From assembly GCA_903932145.1 (NCBI GenBank), contig CAIZFE010000101.1, forward strand, positions 1 to 64,000: a DNA stretch of 64,000 bases. The letters run 5' to 3'. Made by a program: the position numbers and the translations under genes. Under the pieces are notes generated by a model, which saw only the letters and a program-made list of their open reading frames with translations, was not told where the DNA came from and did no database searches. Shown one piece after another: positions 7,671 to 16,045 of the stretch (the first letter of the stretch is position 1; every line of letters begins with the position of its first letter). This DNA comes from an uncultured Rhodopila sp. (lineage in GTDB: Bacteria; Pseudomonadota; Alphaproteobacteria; Acetobacterales; Acetobacteraceae).

Positions 7671-8313
7671 ATTTAAACCTCATCCCACCGGCCATCGATC
7701 TTTCCGAGCACCTGTATCACCAGATCGCCTATACGCTGATGCGCCTGTTACCGCCGCCGCTTGATGCCTCGGCCAAGGCGCTGCGGGCCAGAAACCATAC
7801 TGCCATAGCCAAAGTGGCGGCGCGGCTGCCGGTCGGCGCGCGTGAGATCGATTCTCGCCGCGCACTGCATCGCCGCGCGGGCCCAGGCCGAGGAGATGCT
7901 GCGGCTGGTGCGGGTGAATGCGGCTAACGTCGAGTTGGTGATTCAGCTGAACGCACAATACGGGTCGATAGTACAGACGTCGCTTTCGGTGCTCGGAATG
8001 CTGATGCGGGTGCAGGCGGTGCGTGCAGGCGGCGCGGGTCGCAGCTGGCTCCTTGTGTAGCGCCGGCGGTTGGTGTGGAGGAGAGTGTTGCGGGGAATGT
8101 CTCGGAAACCGGGACGAATTCCCGGGGTATGGCTTTTGAGACGCGGATGAGCGAGCAACTTCCCGGGTCCAAAGGATCGGGTGAAACGGGTCTGCACGAG
8201 GGTATGCGCGAGGCGATGACCGGATTGCTTTTTGCCAAATTGCTTTTTTTTGCGGCGGCGGGACATGCATGCGAGCTGGTCGCGACAGCGCCGGACGGGG
8301 GTAAGGCGGCCGC
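7671..8313 (+). pseudogene. Decayed copy of the 2900-3640 hypothetical gene
   Basis: The sequence aligns along its length with the intact gene at 2900. The start codon is ATT instead of ATG and the second codon is TAA. A one-base loss near 7685 shifts the frame for the stretch reading LYHQIAYTLMRLLPPPLD. An extra T near 7852 shifts it again before LAAHCIAARAQAEE. A deletion near 8045 removes the linker before the stretch reading GMAFETRMSEQ. The end is recognisable near 8313. It lies in the same orientation as the intact copy, on the other side of the GGDEF-EAL gene. Confidence 0.85.
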
Positions 8314-8380
8314 GGTTGTTCCGGCATTGACCGACGACATCCTGTGCGGCATCAAGCAAAGTCGTGGGTGGCCGGACCAA

Positions 8381-8587
8381 GCCCCATATGCATCAGGATA
8401 AGCGTCGGGCGGAGAATATTCGTGCCACGGACGTGGCTTTCCCCCCTCCGTCATGGCCGGGCTTGGCCCGGCCACCCACGACTGTCTGTGCCGCGCCAAC
8501 CAAAGTCCCGGGTGACCGGGCCAAACCCGGTCATGACGAATGGGCAAATCCTCCCCACCCAACGGCTTATCCTGATGCTTATGGGGC
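8381..8587. repeat. Nested palindromic element (MITE- or REP-like), 207 bp
   Basis: Outer arms of 23 bases (8381-8403 and 8565-8587) are inverted copies with one mismatch, around GCATCAGGATAAGC. Inner arms of 28 bases (8450-8477 and 8510-8537) are inverted copies with three mismatches and carry the GTCATGGCCGGGCTTGGCCC core of the REP-like family found elsewhere in the window. The element lies between the decayed hypothetical copy and the binding-protein gene, with no credible coding sequence. Confidence 0.75.
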
Positions 8588-8723
8588 CAAGCCGGGGCGA
8601 TGGCGGCTGGGGAGGTTTCCTGGCGATATTTGCCCGTCCTGACAGACCCTAAGCGAGTGGGCTTGGTTTCGGCTCGCCAATCGGCAACCATGCATTCCAC
8701 GAACGAACGGGGATGCGCACACC

Positions 8724-9737
8724 ATGCTGAAAAAGCTTCTTTTTGCCGCCGCCATGCTGGCCGTGGCGGCCACGGCTCAGGCCGGGACGCTGGAATCGGT
8801 GCGCCAGAAGGGGTTTGTGTCCTGCGGCGTGAACACCGGGCTCGGCGGATTCTCGATGCCGGACAGCAAGGGCGTGTGGCGCGGGCTCGACGTGGATGCC
8901 TGCCGAGCCGTGGCGGCTGCTGTGTTCGGGGATGCGGAGAAGGTGCGGTATGTGCCGACCACGGGGACCAGCCGGTTCGCGGCGTTGCAATCCGGAGAAA
9001 TCGACCTCCTGGCGCGCAACACGACGTTTACCTTCCTGCGGGATGCGACGATCGGGCTGCGCATGGTGATGGTGAATTTTTATGACGGCCAGGGCTTTCT
9101 GGTGCGCAAGGATGCCAAGATTGGCGGGCTGAAGGACCTCGCGGGGGGTACGATTTGTCTGCTGCAAGGGTCCACGCATGAATTGAACCTCGCGGACTGG
9201 ATGAAACAGCACAATACTGAATTCAAGCTTGTGCTGCTCGACACCACCGATGTGCTGATCAAGGCGCTGTTGTCGAACCGGTGCGATGCGGCGTCGTCGG
9301 ACAGTTCCAACCTGGCCTCGATCCGCGGGGCCGGCGTGCCGAACCCGGACGATTACGTTATTTTGCCGGATCGTATCAGCAAAGAGCCGCTTGGCCCGAT
9401 GGTCCGCCGAGCAGACGACCAGTGGTTCGACGTGGTGCGGTGGTCGATGATGGCGATGCTGGAAGCCGAGGAGAATGATGTCACCTCGGCCAATGCGGAC
9501 CAGATGCTGGCTGACAGCCCCAACCCGACTGTGCAGCGTTTGCTGGGCAAGACAGGTGATTTTGGCAAGCTGATCGGGCTGGATAACGCGTTCGGGTTTA
9601 ACATCATCAAGCAGGTCGGCAACTACGGCGAGTCCTATGAGCGCAACGTCGGCAAGGCCAGCTCGCTGAAGCTGGAGCGTGGGGCGAACGCATCCTGGAC
9701 CAACGGCGGCCTGATGTACGCAATTCCGTTCCGGTGA
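8724..9737 (+). CDS. Amino-acid ABC transporter substrate-binding protein, AapJ-like
   Basis: This encodes 337 residues. A signal peptide (MLKKLLFAAAMLAVAATAQA) is followed by a type 3 periplasmic solute-binding domain. The pattern VSCGVNTGLGGFSMPDSKG, then RGLDVDACRAVAAAVFGD and LLARNTTFTFLRD, is characteristic of AapJ/BztA-type binding proteins for general L-amino acids. The protein would capture amino acids in the periplasm for an ABC permease. No permease or ATPase follows; the next gene, an MFS transporter, overlaps its stop codon. It may serve a transporter encoded elsewhere or have another role. The start ATG 8724 is well supported by the signal peptide. Confidence 0.9.
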   Translation: MLKKLLFAAAMLAVAATAQAGTLESVRQKGFVSCGVNTGLGGFSMPDSKGVWRGLDVDACRAVAAAVFGDAEKVRYVPTTGTSRFAALQSGEIDLLARNTTFTFLRDATIGLRMVMVNFYDGQGFLVRKDAKIGGLKDLAGGTICLLQGSTHELNLADWMKQHNTEFKLVLLDTTDVLIKALLSNRCDAASSDSSNLASIRGAGVPNPDDYVILPDRISKEPLGPMVRRADDQWFDVVRWSMMAMLEAEENDVTSANADQMLADSPNPTVQRLLGKTGDFGKLIGLDNAFGFNIIKQVGNYGESYERNVGKASSLKLERGANASWTNGGLMYAIPFR

Positions 9738-10984
9738 CGTCTCCCGGTCGCAACAGCCGGTCGGATGTGCTGGCGCCGTTTGCCGTTCGCAGCTTCCGGT
9801 TCCAGTTTCCGGCCGACCTGCTGACCTCCTGGGCCGGCGAGATGGAGATCCTCATACTCGGTTGGTACATCCTGACCGAGACGGGGTCGGTGTTGCTGCT
9901 GACGGTGTATGGGTCGTTGCAATATGGCGGCACGCTGATCGCGCCGATGTTCGGGTTGGCCGGGGATCGGATGGGGCACCGGAACGTGCTGAGCGCGATG
10001 CGGGTGGTGTATGCGGCGTTGGCGTGCGTGATGACGACGCTGGCGGCGCTGCATGCGTTGAACCCGCTGGCGGTGATGCTGATCGCCAGCGTGGTGGGGT
10101 TGATCCGGCCGTCCGACCTCGCAATGCGGAATGCGCTGGTGGCGGAGACGATGCCCGGCGACCGCCTGATGGCGGCGATGGGGTTGGCTCGGACGACGAC
10201 TGATTCCGCCCGGGTTGGCGGGTCGCTAATCGGGGCGGGGTTGTTCGCGGCGTTGGGTATGGCGCCGGCTTATGTGGTGATCACGGTGTTTTACGCTGTC
10301 GGATTTGCGTTGACGCTCGGTGTCGGGGCGCCGCGTCCGTCCGGCGTGATGGCTCGACTATCGTTCTGGAGCGATATGCGCGAGGGGTTGTCCTACGTGT
10401 GGGACACGCCAGCGTCGCTGGCGGCGATGTGGCTGGCGTTCCTGGTCAACATGACGGCGTTTCCGTTGACGCTGGGGTTGCTGCCATATGTGGCGAAGGA
10501 GATCTACCATGTGGGGCAAACCGGCCTGGGGTCGCTGGTGGCCAGCTTCGCGTTCGGGGCTCTGACCGGGTCGGTGGCGATCGGGTTCGCGGGCCGAGCG
10601 ATCCGGCCGGCTCGGATGATGATTATTTACACGTGCATCTGGTATTCGATGCTGCTGGTGTTCGTGCATGTGCCGGGGATCGTCGGCGGGCGGGTTAGCC
10701 TGGTGCTGGCGGGGTTCGCGCAGAGCCTGTGCATGACTCCGATGGCGGTGATGCTGCTGCACAGCGCGGGGGCGAAGTTCCGGGGGCGCGTCATGGGGGT
10801 ACGGATGTTGGCGATTTACGGGCTGCCGTTGGGGCTGCTCGCGGCGGGCGGGTTGATCGAGCGGTTCGGATTTGCCGCTACCGCGACGGCTTATTGCCTG
10901 ACCGGGTTGACGCTGACACTGATGATCGCGTTGCGCTGGCGTGCGGCGTTGTGGCCGCTGGACGCGCCGGCCAATGCGCGCTGA
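9734..10984 (+). CDS. MFS family transporter
   Basis: This encodes 416 residues with about twelve hydrophobic segments and the loop motif GLAGDRMGHRNVL between the second and third helices, typical of the major facilitator superfamily. The overall pattern resembles the enterobactin-exporter (EntS)-like MFS group with a DUF894-type fold. The substrate cannot be told from sequence. The GTG start at 9734 overlaps the TGA stop of the binding-protein gene (GTGA), which implies translational coupling. That pairing of an ABC binding protein with an MFS pump is unusual. Confidence 0.85.
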   Translation: MTSPGRNSRSDVLAPFAVRSFRFQFPADLLTSWAGEMEILILGWYILTETGSVLLLTVYGSLQYGGTLIAPMFGLAGDRMGHRNVLSAMRVVYAALACVMTTLAALHALNPLAVMLIASVVGLIRPSDLAMRNALVAETMPGDRLMAAMGLARTTTDSARVGGSLIGAGLFAALGMAPAYVVITVFYAVGFALTLGVGAPRPSGVMARLSFWSDMREGLSYVWDTPASLAAMWLAFLVNMTAFPLTLGLLPYVAKEIYHVGQTGLGSLVASFAFGALTGSVAIGFAGRAIRPARMMIIYTCIWYSMLLVFVHVPGIVGGRVSLVLAGFAQSLCMTPMAVMLLHSAGAKFRGRVMGVRMLAIYGLPLGLLAAGGLIERFGFAATATAYCLTGLTLTLMIALRWRAALWPLDAPANAR

Positions 10985-11098
10985 GGTCATTCGCACATGT
11001 GAACAAGATGTCATCGGGGCGACGACGATTTGCCGCAATCCGGTCACGATGAGTGCCCATGTTCCTCAACGTTGGATCGCGTTAGAGGAGTGAAACCG

Positions 11099-11428
11099 AT
11101 GTTACGCTTCAAGGCCCTTATGATCGCGGCACCCGTCGCTTTCGGGCTGCTCGCCGCCCCTGCCGCGCATGCCGAGTGGCACGGTCGCGGCGGCGGCTGG
11201 CACGGCGGTTATGGCCACCATGGCGGACCGGGCGTTGCCGGTGCGATCATCGGCCTCGGGGCAGCAGCCGTGCTGGGTGGCGTGATCGCGTCGCAGGCTT
11301 ATGGACCGCCCCCTGTGTATTACGCTCCGCCGCCGCCGGTTTATTACGCCCCGCCGCAAGCGTATTATGCGCCGCCGCCGGTCTATTACGCCCCTGCCCC
11401 GGCGTATTACTACCGGCGAGGGTATTAA
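11099..11428 (+). CDS. Secreted low-complexity protein with YYAPPP repeats
   Basis: This encodes 109 residues. A signal peptide (about 1-25, ending AHAEW) is followed by a Gly/His-rich stretch (WHGRGGGWHGGYGHHGGPG), one hydrophobic glycine-alanine segment (VAGAIIGLGAAAVLGGVIAS) and five Pro/Tyr repeats of the type VYYAPPP, ending YYYRRGY. This design is common in small exported or outer-envelope proteins of alphaproteobacteria, function unknown. The start is ATG 11099, preceded by GAGGAG at good spacing. An upstream in-frame ATG at 11030 would hide the signal peptide and is less likely. Its stop overlaps the stop of the convergent gene at 11425. Confidence 0.8.
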   Translation: MLRFKALMIAAPVAFGLLAAPAAHAEWHGRGGGWHGGYGHHGGPGVAGAIIGLGAAAVLGGVIASQAYGPPPVYYAPPPPVYYAPPQAYYAPPPVYYAPAPAYYYRRGY

Positions 11429-12354
11429 CAGGTCGTGGTTGCCGCGGCGGCCTGCACGAGTCGTTTCGCTAACTCAGAGGGCAGGCCGGCCGCGATCAGT
11501 AATTCGGCGTCGAAGCCGGCGTTGGTTCGGATTGATGCGGCCAGTGCGGTCACGGCCTCGTGAAGCCGGTCGGGATCAATTGCAAGCATTTGGGTGGATG
11601 CTGGTTGGGGTGATGCGGTCACGAACGGCTTTAGTCTCAGTCTGGCGGCATGGTCCGAGACGCTTGGTTTGTTGTCCATATCCAGGCCCCGGTAGTACCG
11701 CTTCTGCCATTGATCGGCACCTGATGCCGGAGTCTTCACCGCGACATCGGCCTGAAACGCGTTGCGCGATTGGCTCCATGCGGCGAATTGCCTTGCCGCC
11801 TCAGGGTTGTCTTTCAGCGGAACGAATTTGGGGTCCATGCGCTCCAACGCGCCGCGCAGCGTCGGCTGGAGGAAGCAGATCGGCTCCCCCGCCTCGAACC
11901 GGATCCAGTGGTTACGTCGGAGGAAACGCCAGTTCATCGTGAAGGTGTAGGGTGACCAGTCAGTCTCGATAACGCCGGACAAGGGCGCGATGCCCTCTTT
12001 GGCACTGTTGGGGGAGCCGCCCACGAACAGGTTCCAACCCGGTGGTGTCCGGAACAGGCCCTGGATATGCACCGTCAGCGTCGCCTGCCCGAACAGCGAC
12101 ACCGGGGCCGAGGCTGCCGGCATGTCGCGGTCCGATCGGATGATCACGTCGGCGGTCGAGGCTCCGCCACGCCAATAGGCGGAAAACCCAACCGGCGTCA
12201 GAACTTCCCAGCCATGGGCGTTGGCGATGTTGAGCGGCAGGCAGCGATAGGCAAAAGCCTCCGGTGTGGCATCCATCCAGGCGCGAGTCGGTTCCGCGGG
12301 CCGGATCAGCGGGTGCCACCCCTCATGCAGATAGCAAATGAAATCCATTGCCAA
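11425..12354 (-). CDS. DUF6065-like protein
   Basis: This encodes 309 residues. The opening resembles the DUF6065 family as I remember it (ICYLHEGWHPLIRPA, then WMDATPEAFAYRCLPLNIAN). The N-terminal 200 residues look like one globular domain, and the C-terminal 80 residues are helical. There is no signal peptide, membrane segment or known catalytic motif. The family has no established function; members often lie near secondary-metabolism or oxygenase genes, but nothing of that type is next to it here. It converges with the YYAPPP-repeat gene, and the two TAA stops overlap by two bases. Confidence 0.75.
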   Translation of the reverse strand: MAMDFICYLHEGWHPLIRPAEPTRAWMDATPEAFAYRCLPLNIANAHGWEVLTPVGFSAYWRGGASTADVIIRSDRDMPAASAPVSLFGQATLTVHIQGLFRTPPGWNLFVGGSPNSAKEGIAPLSGVIETDWSPYTFTMNWRFLRRNHWIRFEAGEPICFLQPTLRGALERMDPKFVPLKDNPEAARQFAAWSQSRNAFQADVAVKTPASGADQWQKRYYRGLDMDNKPSVSDHAARLRLKPFVTASPQPASTQMLAIDPDRLHEAVTALAASIRTNAGFDAELLIAAGLPSELAKRLVQAAAATTTC

Positions 12355-12673
12355 TCTCCATCGATTTCCAGTGGTGGTGGTCCCAGGCTGGATAAAGACG
12401 ATGGAGTAAGCAAGGTAAAGTTGGACCAGGCGACGAATGCCGCTCGGGGACGCGGTTTACCGGCGCCGCACCGTGTGGACGTCGCGGACGACACTGTTGG
12501 CCATCGCGCCGTAGGCTTTCGGCGCGGTGCACACTACCCCGCGTCCGCTTTTCAGCCTGATGGAGGAGTTCGGACTGAGACATCAAAGTCGGCGCGATTA
12601 TCGGCGTTGGCGGACAGGCGGAAATATGCCGGTTGGATGGGCGGGTTAACACCGGGAGAACCCGCCCTCCCCC
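12355..12673. other. Intergenic region, nothing recognised
   Basis: About 320 bases between two minus-strand genes. Short reading frames exist but none has a recognisable product or ribosome site. It presumably carries the promoter for the DUF6065-like gene and the 3' region of the dehydratase gene. Confidence 0.5.
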
Positions 12674-14542
12674 TCAGAACGCCTTATCCGCCTCCGGCCG
12701 GTGACCATTCCGCGGCACAAACCCGGACCGCTCCGCCACACGCGGGTCACGGACCCAGACCTCGCGGTTCGGGTGCAGGCCGCCGCCGCGGGTCGCCGGC
12801 ACCGCCATATGCCGGGCGCGGTGCAGCAGGCGCGTGTCGGCGATACCGCAAAGCGGGTGGACCCCGCCGTTGGCGGCGACCGCCTGATCCCACGCCGCTT
12901 TGCGCTTCGCCAGCGTGGCGGGATCGTTCAGCACCGTGCAGTTCAGTTCGTTGCTGTTCAGGTCGGCGACGATCTCGTCCCCCTCCTCAATGAACGCGAT
13001 CGGGCCACCCAGCGCGGCTTCCGGTCCGACGTGGCCGATAACCAGGCCGACCGATCCGCCGGAAAACCGAGCGTCGGTCATCAGCGCGATGACAATGCCG
13101 CGGTCCCGGCACAGCGTGGTGATGCGCGATGTCGGGTCCAGCATCTCCGGCATCCCCGGCGCGCCGCTGGGACCCTCATACCGCACAATGACCATGTCGT
13201 TGTTCTGGAAGCTGTCCGGGGCCTGATCCAACGCCGCCAGCAGGGCCTGCTCGCCCTCGAAAATGCGGGCGCGGCCGCGGAAGATGTTGCCTTCCAGACC
13301 GCCCTCGACGCCCGCCAGTTTCAGGATCGCCGAGAAATCAGGCGACAGGTTGCCGCCGAGAACACGCAGGCCGCCGGTGGGTTTGTATGGCTTGGCGACG
13401 GGGTAAACCACCTTACCGTCCACGGCCGGCGTGCCCAGGCGAGCGACCTGCTCACGCAGCGTCTCACCGGTGCAGGTCATGACGTCGCCGTTCAGCAGAC
13501 CGGCTTCCATCAGTTCGCGCACGATCACCTGCACGCCGCCGACGCGGTCGATATCGACCATCGAATACTTGCCGTAGGGTCGCGCGTCGGTCAGCACCGG
13601 GATGACGTATTGCGAGAGGTAGTTGAACTCCTCCGGCGTCATGACGTCCTTCCAGAAGTCGGCGTAACCGGCGGCGCGGGCGATCTCCGGCGCGTGCAGG
13701 GTGACGTTGGTGGATCCACCAATGGCCATCGCCACGATGACGGCGTTGCGCAGCGAATCGCGCACCACGATGTCGCGGGGCTTGATGTCCCTGGCGATCA
13801 TGTTGGCGAGATATTCGACCAGTTGGGCCGGGAACTCCGTCACCCGGCGCGGATCATCGGATGCCGGTGCGACCATGTGCAGCGGCTGCATGCCGACGAC
13901 GCCGATGAAGGTCTGCATGGTGTTGTAGGTGAACATGCCGCCACAGCTTCCAATGCCGACGCAGGCATTGCAGGCGATGTGGTGGCGAAACGCCGCGTCG
14001 GGATTGCCCGCGACCTGGTAGGCGCTGACGATATCCAGCATCTCGCCGGTCTTCGGGTCCGTGCCGGGGTGGATCGGTCCGTCGGACATGATGATGCCCG
14101 GCTGGTTGTGCTCCAGCAGTGCGGACAGCGTGCCGACCGGCGGCTTGTCGCAGGCGACGACGGCGATCGTGCCGGCCAGGCCGGTGGCTTCCAGATGCTC
14201 GCACAGCGAGTCATGTGTCACCTCGCGCCCGATCAGCGAGTAGCGCATTTCCCGGGTGCCGTTGCGGATGCCGTCGGAGGTGCCGATGGTGTATTCGGGC
14301 TGGACGAGACGGAACGGCAATTGGCCCTCGGCCCTACCGACGCGTTCGCGCAGGCGGTTGTGTATCGCGTCCACCTTCGCCAGCACACCCAGATAGCACT
14401 GGCTGTCGCCCTTGGTGCCGACGACGCCGACCGACGGCTCGTGAATCAGGTCCGGGTCGGTGCCGATCACCTTTGCCATGCCGATGGACTGAGCCGACCG
14501 GCCGGGGTGGCGATCGATCAGAACGACTTTTGAATTTCGCAC
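12674..14542 (-). CDS. IlvD/Edd-family dehydratase (YjhG/YagF-like)
   Basis: This encodes 622 residues. Motifs of the dihydroxyacid dehydratase family are present: VVACDKPPVGTLSALLEH, GIGSCGGMFTYNTMQ with an Fe-S ligand cysteine, and LMTDARFSGGSVGLVIGHVG near the C-terminus. These enzymes use an iron-sulphur cluster to dehydrate a dihydroxy or sugar acid to a 2-keto acid. The length and the opening (VGVVGTKGDSQCYLGVLAKV) point to the YjhG/YagF xylonate-dehydratase-like branch rather than IlvD of isoleucine/valine synthesis. Substrate is unproven. The start is GTG 14542 with GGAGAG in front. A broken ilvD fragment lies directly upstream. Confidence 0.88.
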   Translation of the reverse strand: MRNSKVVLIDRHPGRSAQSIGMAKVIGTDPDLIHEPSVGVVGTKGDSQCYLGVLAKVDAIHNRLRERVGRAEGQLPFRLVQPEYTIGTSDGIRNGTREMRYSLIGREVTHDSLCEHLEATGLAGTIAVVACDKPPVGTLSALLEHNQPGIIMSDGPIHPGTDPKTGEMLDIVSAYQVAGNPDAAFRHHIACNACVGIGSCGGMFTYNTMQTFIGVVGMQPLHMVAPASDDPRRVTEFPAQLVEYLANMIARDIKPRDIVVRDSLRNAVIVAMAIGGSTNVTLHAPEIARAAGYADFWKDVMTPEEFNYLSQYVIPVLTDARPYGKYSMVDIDRVGGVQVIVRELMEAGLLNGDVMTCTGETLREQVARLGTPAVDGKVVYPVAKPYKPTGGLRVLGGNLSPDFSAILKLAGVEGGLEGNIFRGRARIFEGEQALLAALDQAPDSFQNNDMVIVRYEGPSGAPGMPEMLDPTSRITTLCRDRGIVIALMTDARFSGGSVGLVIGHVGPEAALGGPIAFIEEGDEIVADLNSNELNCTVLNDPATLAKRKAAWDQAVAANGGVHPLCGIADTRLLHRARHMAVPATRGGGLHPNREVWVRDPRVAERSGFVPRNGHRPEADKAF

Positions 14543-14589
14543 ACTAGCTCTCCGTTGAAACGCTTACCCGACGCCTTGTCGATTCCGTG

Positions 14590-14870
14590 GTGGCTGAATG
14601 TACTGCCTGTCGCGCCATGGCAATACCGTCATCGTCGGCGATGGTCTGGAACTCCCTCGCGACGCCGCCAGCTGCCTCGATCTCGCGCGCCACCACATGG
14701 CCGAGGTCTTTCAGGTGGGCGTGACGGGGACGAATTGAGTAAAGCTGTTGCAGACCGCGATGTTGGGCTTTCCGAAGTCGCCATCCTTCATGCCAGTCTC
14801 GCGCCACAGGCCTTCGGGGCCGGCCATGTTGCGGCCGCGGGTGGTAAGGCCAGATGGGCGGGATGCGGCG
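14590..14870 (-). pseudogene. ilvD: ilvD (dihydroxy-acid dehydratase) N-terminal fragment
   Basis: The minus strand reads [18 protein letters not shown], then [20 protein letters not shown], and after a frameshift at [10 protein letters not shown] continues [26 protein letters not shown]. This matches the first 85 residues or so of IlvD almost motif for motif. The frame breaks inside the conserved FVPGHVHLKDLG motif (about 14722), decays after DGIAM, and the rest of the gene is absent. The fragment ends about 50 bases before the start of the YjhG-like dehydratase, so a rearrangement between related genes is possible. A functional ilvD must be elsewhere. Confidence 0.8.
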
Positions 14871-15080
14871 TGTTCGATCGTCTGCGAAATTGTCTTCAAG
14901 GGAAGATTCAAAAATCTTGACGCGGCCGATCCCGATGCGCTACAAGTTCGAATAGTGGAAAGGCTTTCTGTTCGATCTACCGTTAGATGTGGACGTCAGA
15001 TCATTCCACTCGCTAACCGGCGCGGGATCACCGGGTATCTCTCATCAAATTTTGAGCTTCGGCTCTAGAGAATACCCGCA

Positions 15081-15452
15081 ATGACCAACCATAAGCACAC
15101 TCAACCCTCCGCCGCCGAAATTATGAGTATCGTCAGGCCGATACTTACTGTTCTTCTTCGTCCAATGGTCATCCGTTTTATTAGCGTGGCGATTCAGTAT
15201 CTTTACCCTCACATCGATGACGCTGACGTGACCAATATTTGCCAGGTGGCCGGTGGCCCAATCACCAATTACCTTGTGTCCGCCACGTTTTCGCTAATCA
15301 CCGACGCTCTTCGGCACCGACCAAAAACACAACGCATTACGAGCGCATCTCTTCAAAAGGCCCCGTTGACCGACCCAAAGCGACATTGGACAGTCAACAA
15401 AGCCATGACGGCAAAGTTGGCCATATGTCCATCGCGACCGAGGGACCGAGTC
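15081..15452 (+). other. Upstream in-frame ORF segment, hypothetical
   Basis: The frame of the small antitoxin-like gene is open from ATG 15081. The first 90 codons are lower in GC than the surroundings and encode a hydrophobic stretch (IVRPILTVLLRPMVIRFISV) that could be a membrane helix. No family is recognised. There is no good ribosome site before 15081. It may be a remnant of a different gene joined in frame to the antitoxin. Confidence 0.3.
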
Positions 15453-15704
15453 ATGCCCAATTCGCAGGAGTTGAGGGGGAAAATCCCAGACGTTCCGCCC
15501 GATCGGATGGGCGAAGTTGAAGATTTCATGGATTACCCGTCAACCAAGGCGCGTCAGCAGGCGACGCTTGACCACCTGCTTGCGCTCGCACCGACGTTCG
15601 AAGCGGCCGGGGCTCCGCCGTTGACCGACGACGACTTCCAGGCGGAGGTTGATGCTGTTCGCGCAAAGCGACGGATGCAGAGCGCCAGTGCGCATCGTTC
15701 TTGA
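15453..15704 (+). CDS. Small antitoxin-like protein next to a PIN-toxin remnant
   Basis: From ATG 15453 this encodes 83 residues: a short N-terminal helix (IPDVPPDRMGEVEDFMDYP) like many VapB/DUF2281-type antitoxins, and an acidic tail (LTDDDFQAEVDAVRAKRRMQ). The evidence for an antitoxin is the layout: its TGA (15702-15704) overlaps the start of a frame reading VRIVLDTNDVLSPICWRG, the N-terminus of a PIN-domain toxin. In VapBC-type pairs the antitoxin comes first with such an overlap. The toxin is truncated. The start is uncertain, since the frame is open upstream to 15081. Confidence 0.5.
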   Translation: MPNSQELRGKIPDVPPDRMGEVEDFMDYPSTKARQQATLDHLLALAPTFEAAGAPPLTDDDFQAEVDAVRAKRRMQSASAHRS

Positions 15705-15780
15705 TACCAACGACGTGCTGTCACCGATTTGCTGGCGCGGCTGCCATAATCACCTGTTGGATGCACGCCGCTTTGCCGCA
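15688..15780 (+). pseudogene. PIN-domain (VapC-like) toxin, N-terminal remnant
   Basis: From GTG 15688 the frame reads VRIVLDTNDVLSPICWRGCH, matching the first strand and helix of PIN-domain ribonuclease toxins (usual pattern RIVLDTNVVLSALLWRG), including the first catalytic aspartate in LDTN. After about 25 codons the similarity stops, and the frame runs on into the PrlF-like gene at 15808. The remaining acidic residues of the active site are absent, so no active toxin can be made. Confidence 0.65.
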
Positions 15781-15807
15781 TTACATTGTCGAATTTCGGA
15801 GGTAGCC

Positions 15808-16026
15808 ATGATTATCGGACATTCGGGTACATTCCCCCTCGACGATGAAACATCCGACGACGACGTGGCTCTTGAGTCTTTTCTCGATCTGCTTGATCGC
15901 GACATTGCCGCCCGGCCCCAAGTTCCTCTCCCTATTTCAAAGGAACTCTTCGATCGGATCGAGGACTTGGTCGGCGGAATGGTTGTTGATCCCGATGAGC
16001 CAATCGAGGGTGATGTTGGACTCTGA
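15808..16026 (+). CDS. PrlF-like antitoxin, C-terminal domain only
   Basis: This encodes 72 residues from ATG 15808, preceded by a strong GGAGGT five bases away. The stretch ALESFLDLLDRDIAARPQ and the ending DPDEPIEGDVGL match the C-terminal half of PrlF/SohA-type antitoxins, which pair with YhaV toxins. The N-terminal AbrB/MazE-type DNA-binding domain is missing, and no YhaV toxin follows; the next gene is DinB-like on the other strand. The good ribosome site suggests it is translated. Whether it still binds a toxin made elsewhere is unknown. Confidence 0.55.
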   Translation: MIIGHSGTFPLDDETSDDDVALESFLDLLDRDIAARPQVPLPISKELFDRIEDLVGGMVVDPDEPIEGDVGL

Positions 16027-16045
16027 ATTCGGTTATCGGCCGGAC

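Noticed and set aside
11290-11420. Repetitive DNA with TATTACGCCCC-type units, considered as a satellite or tandem repeat.
   Set aside because: It is explained by the YYAPPP peptide repeats of a signal-peptide-bearing protein.
12701-14533. A 610-codon open frame on the plus strand antisense to the dehydratase gene.
   Set aside because: It is a GC-rich third-position shadow of a clear IlvD/Edd gene; the translation has no family motif and very biased composition.
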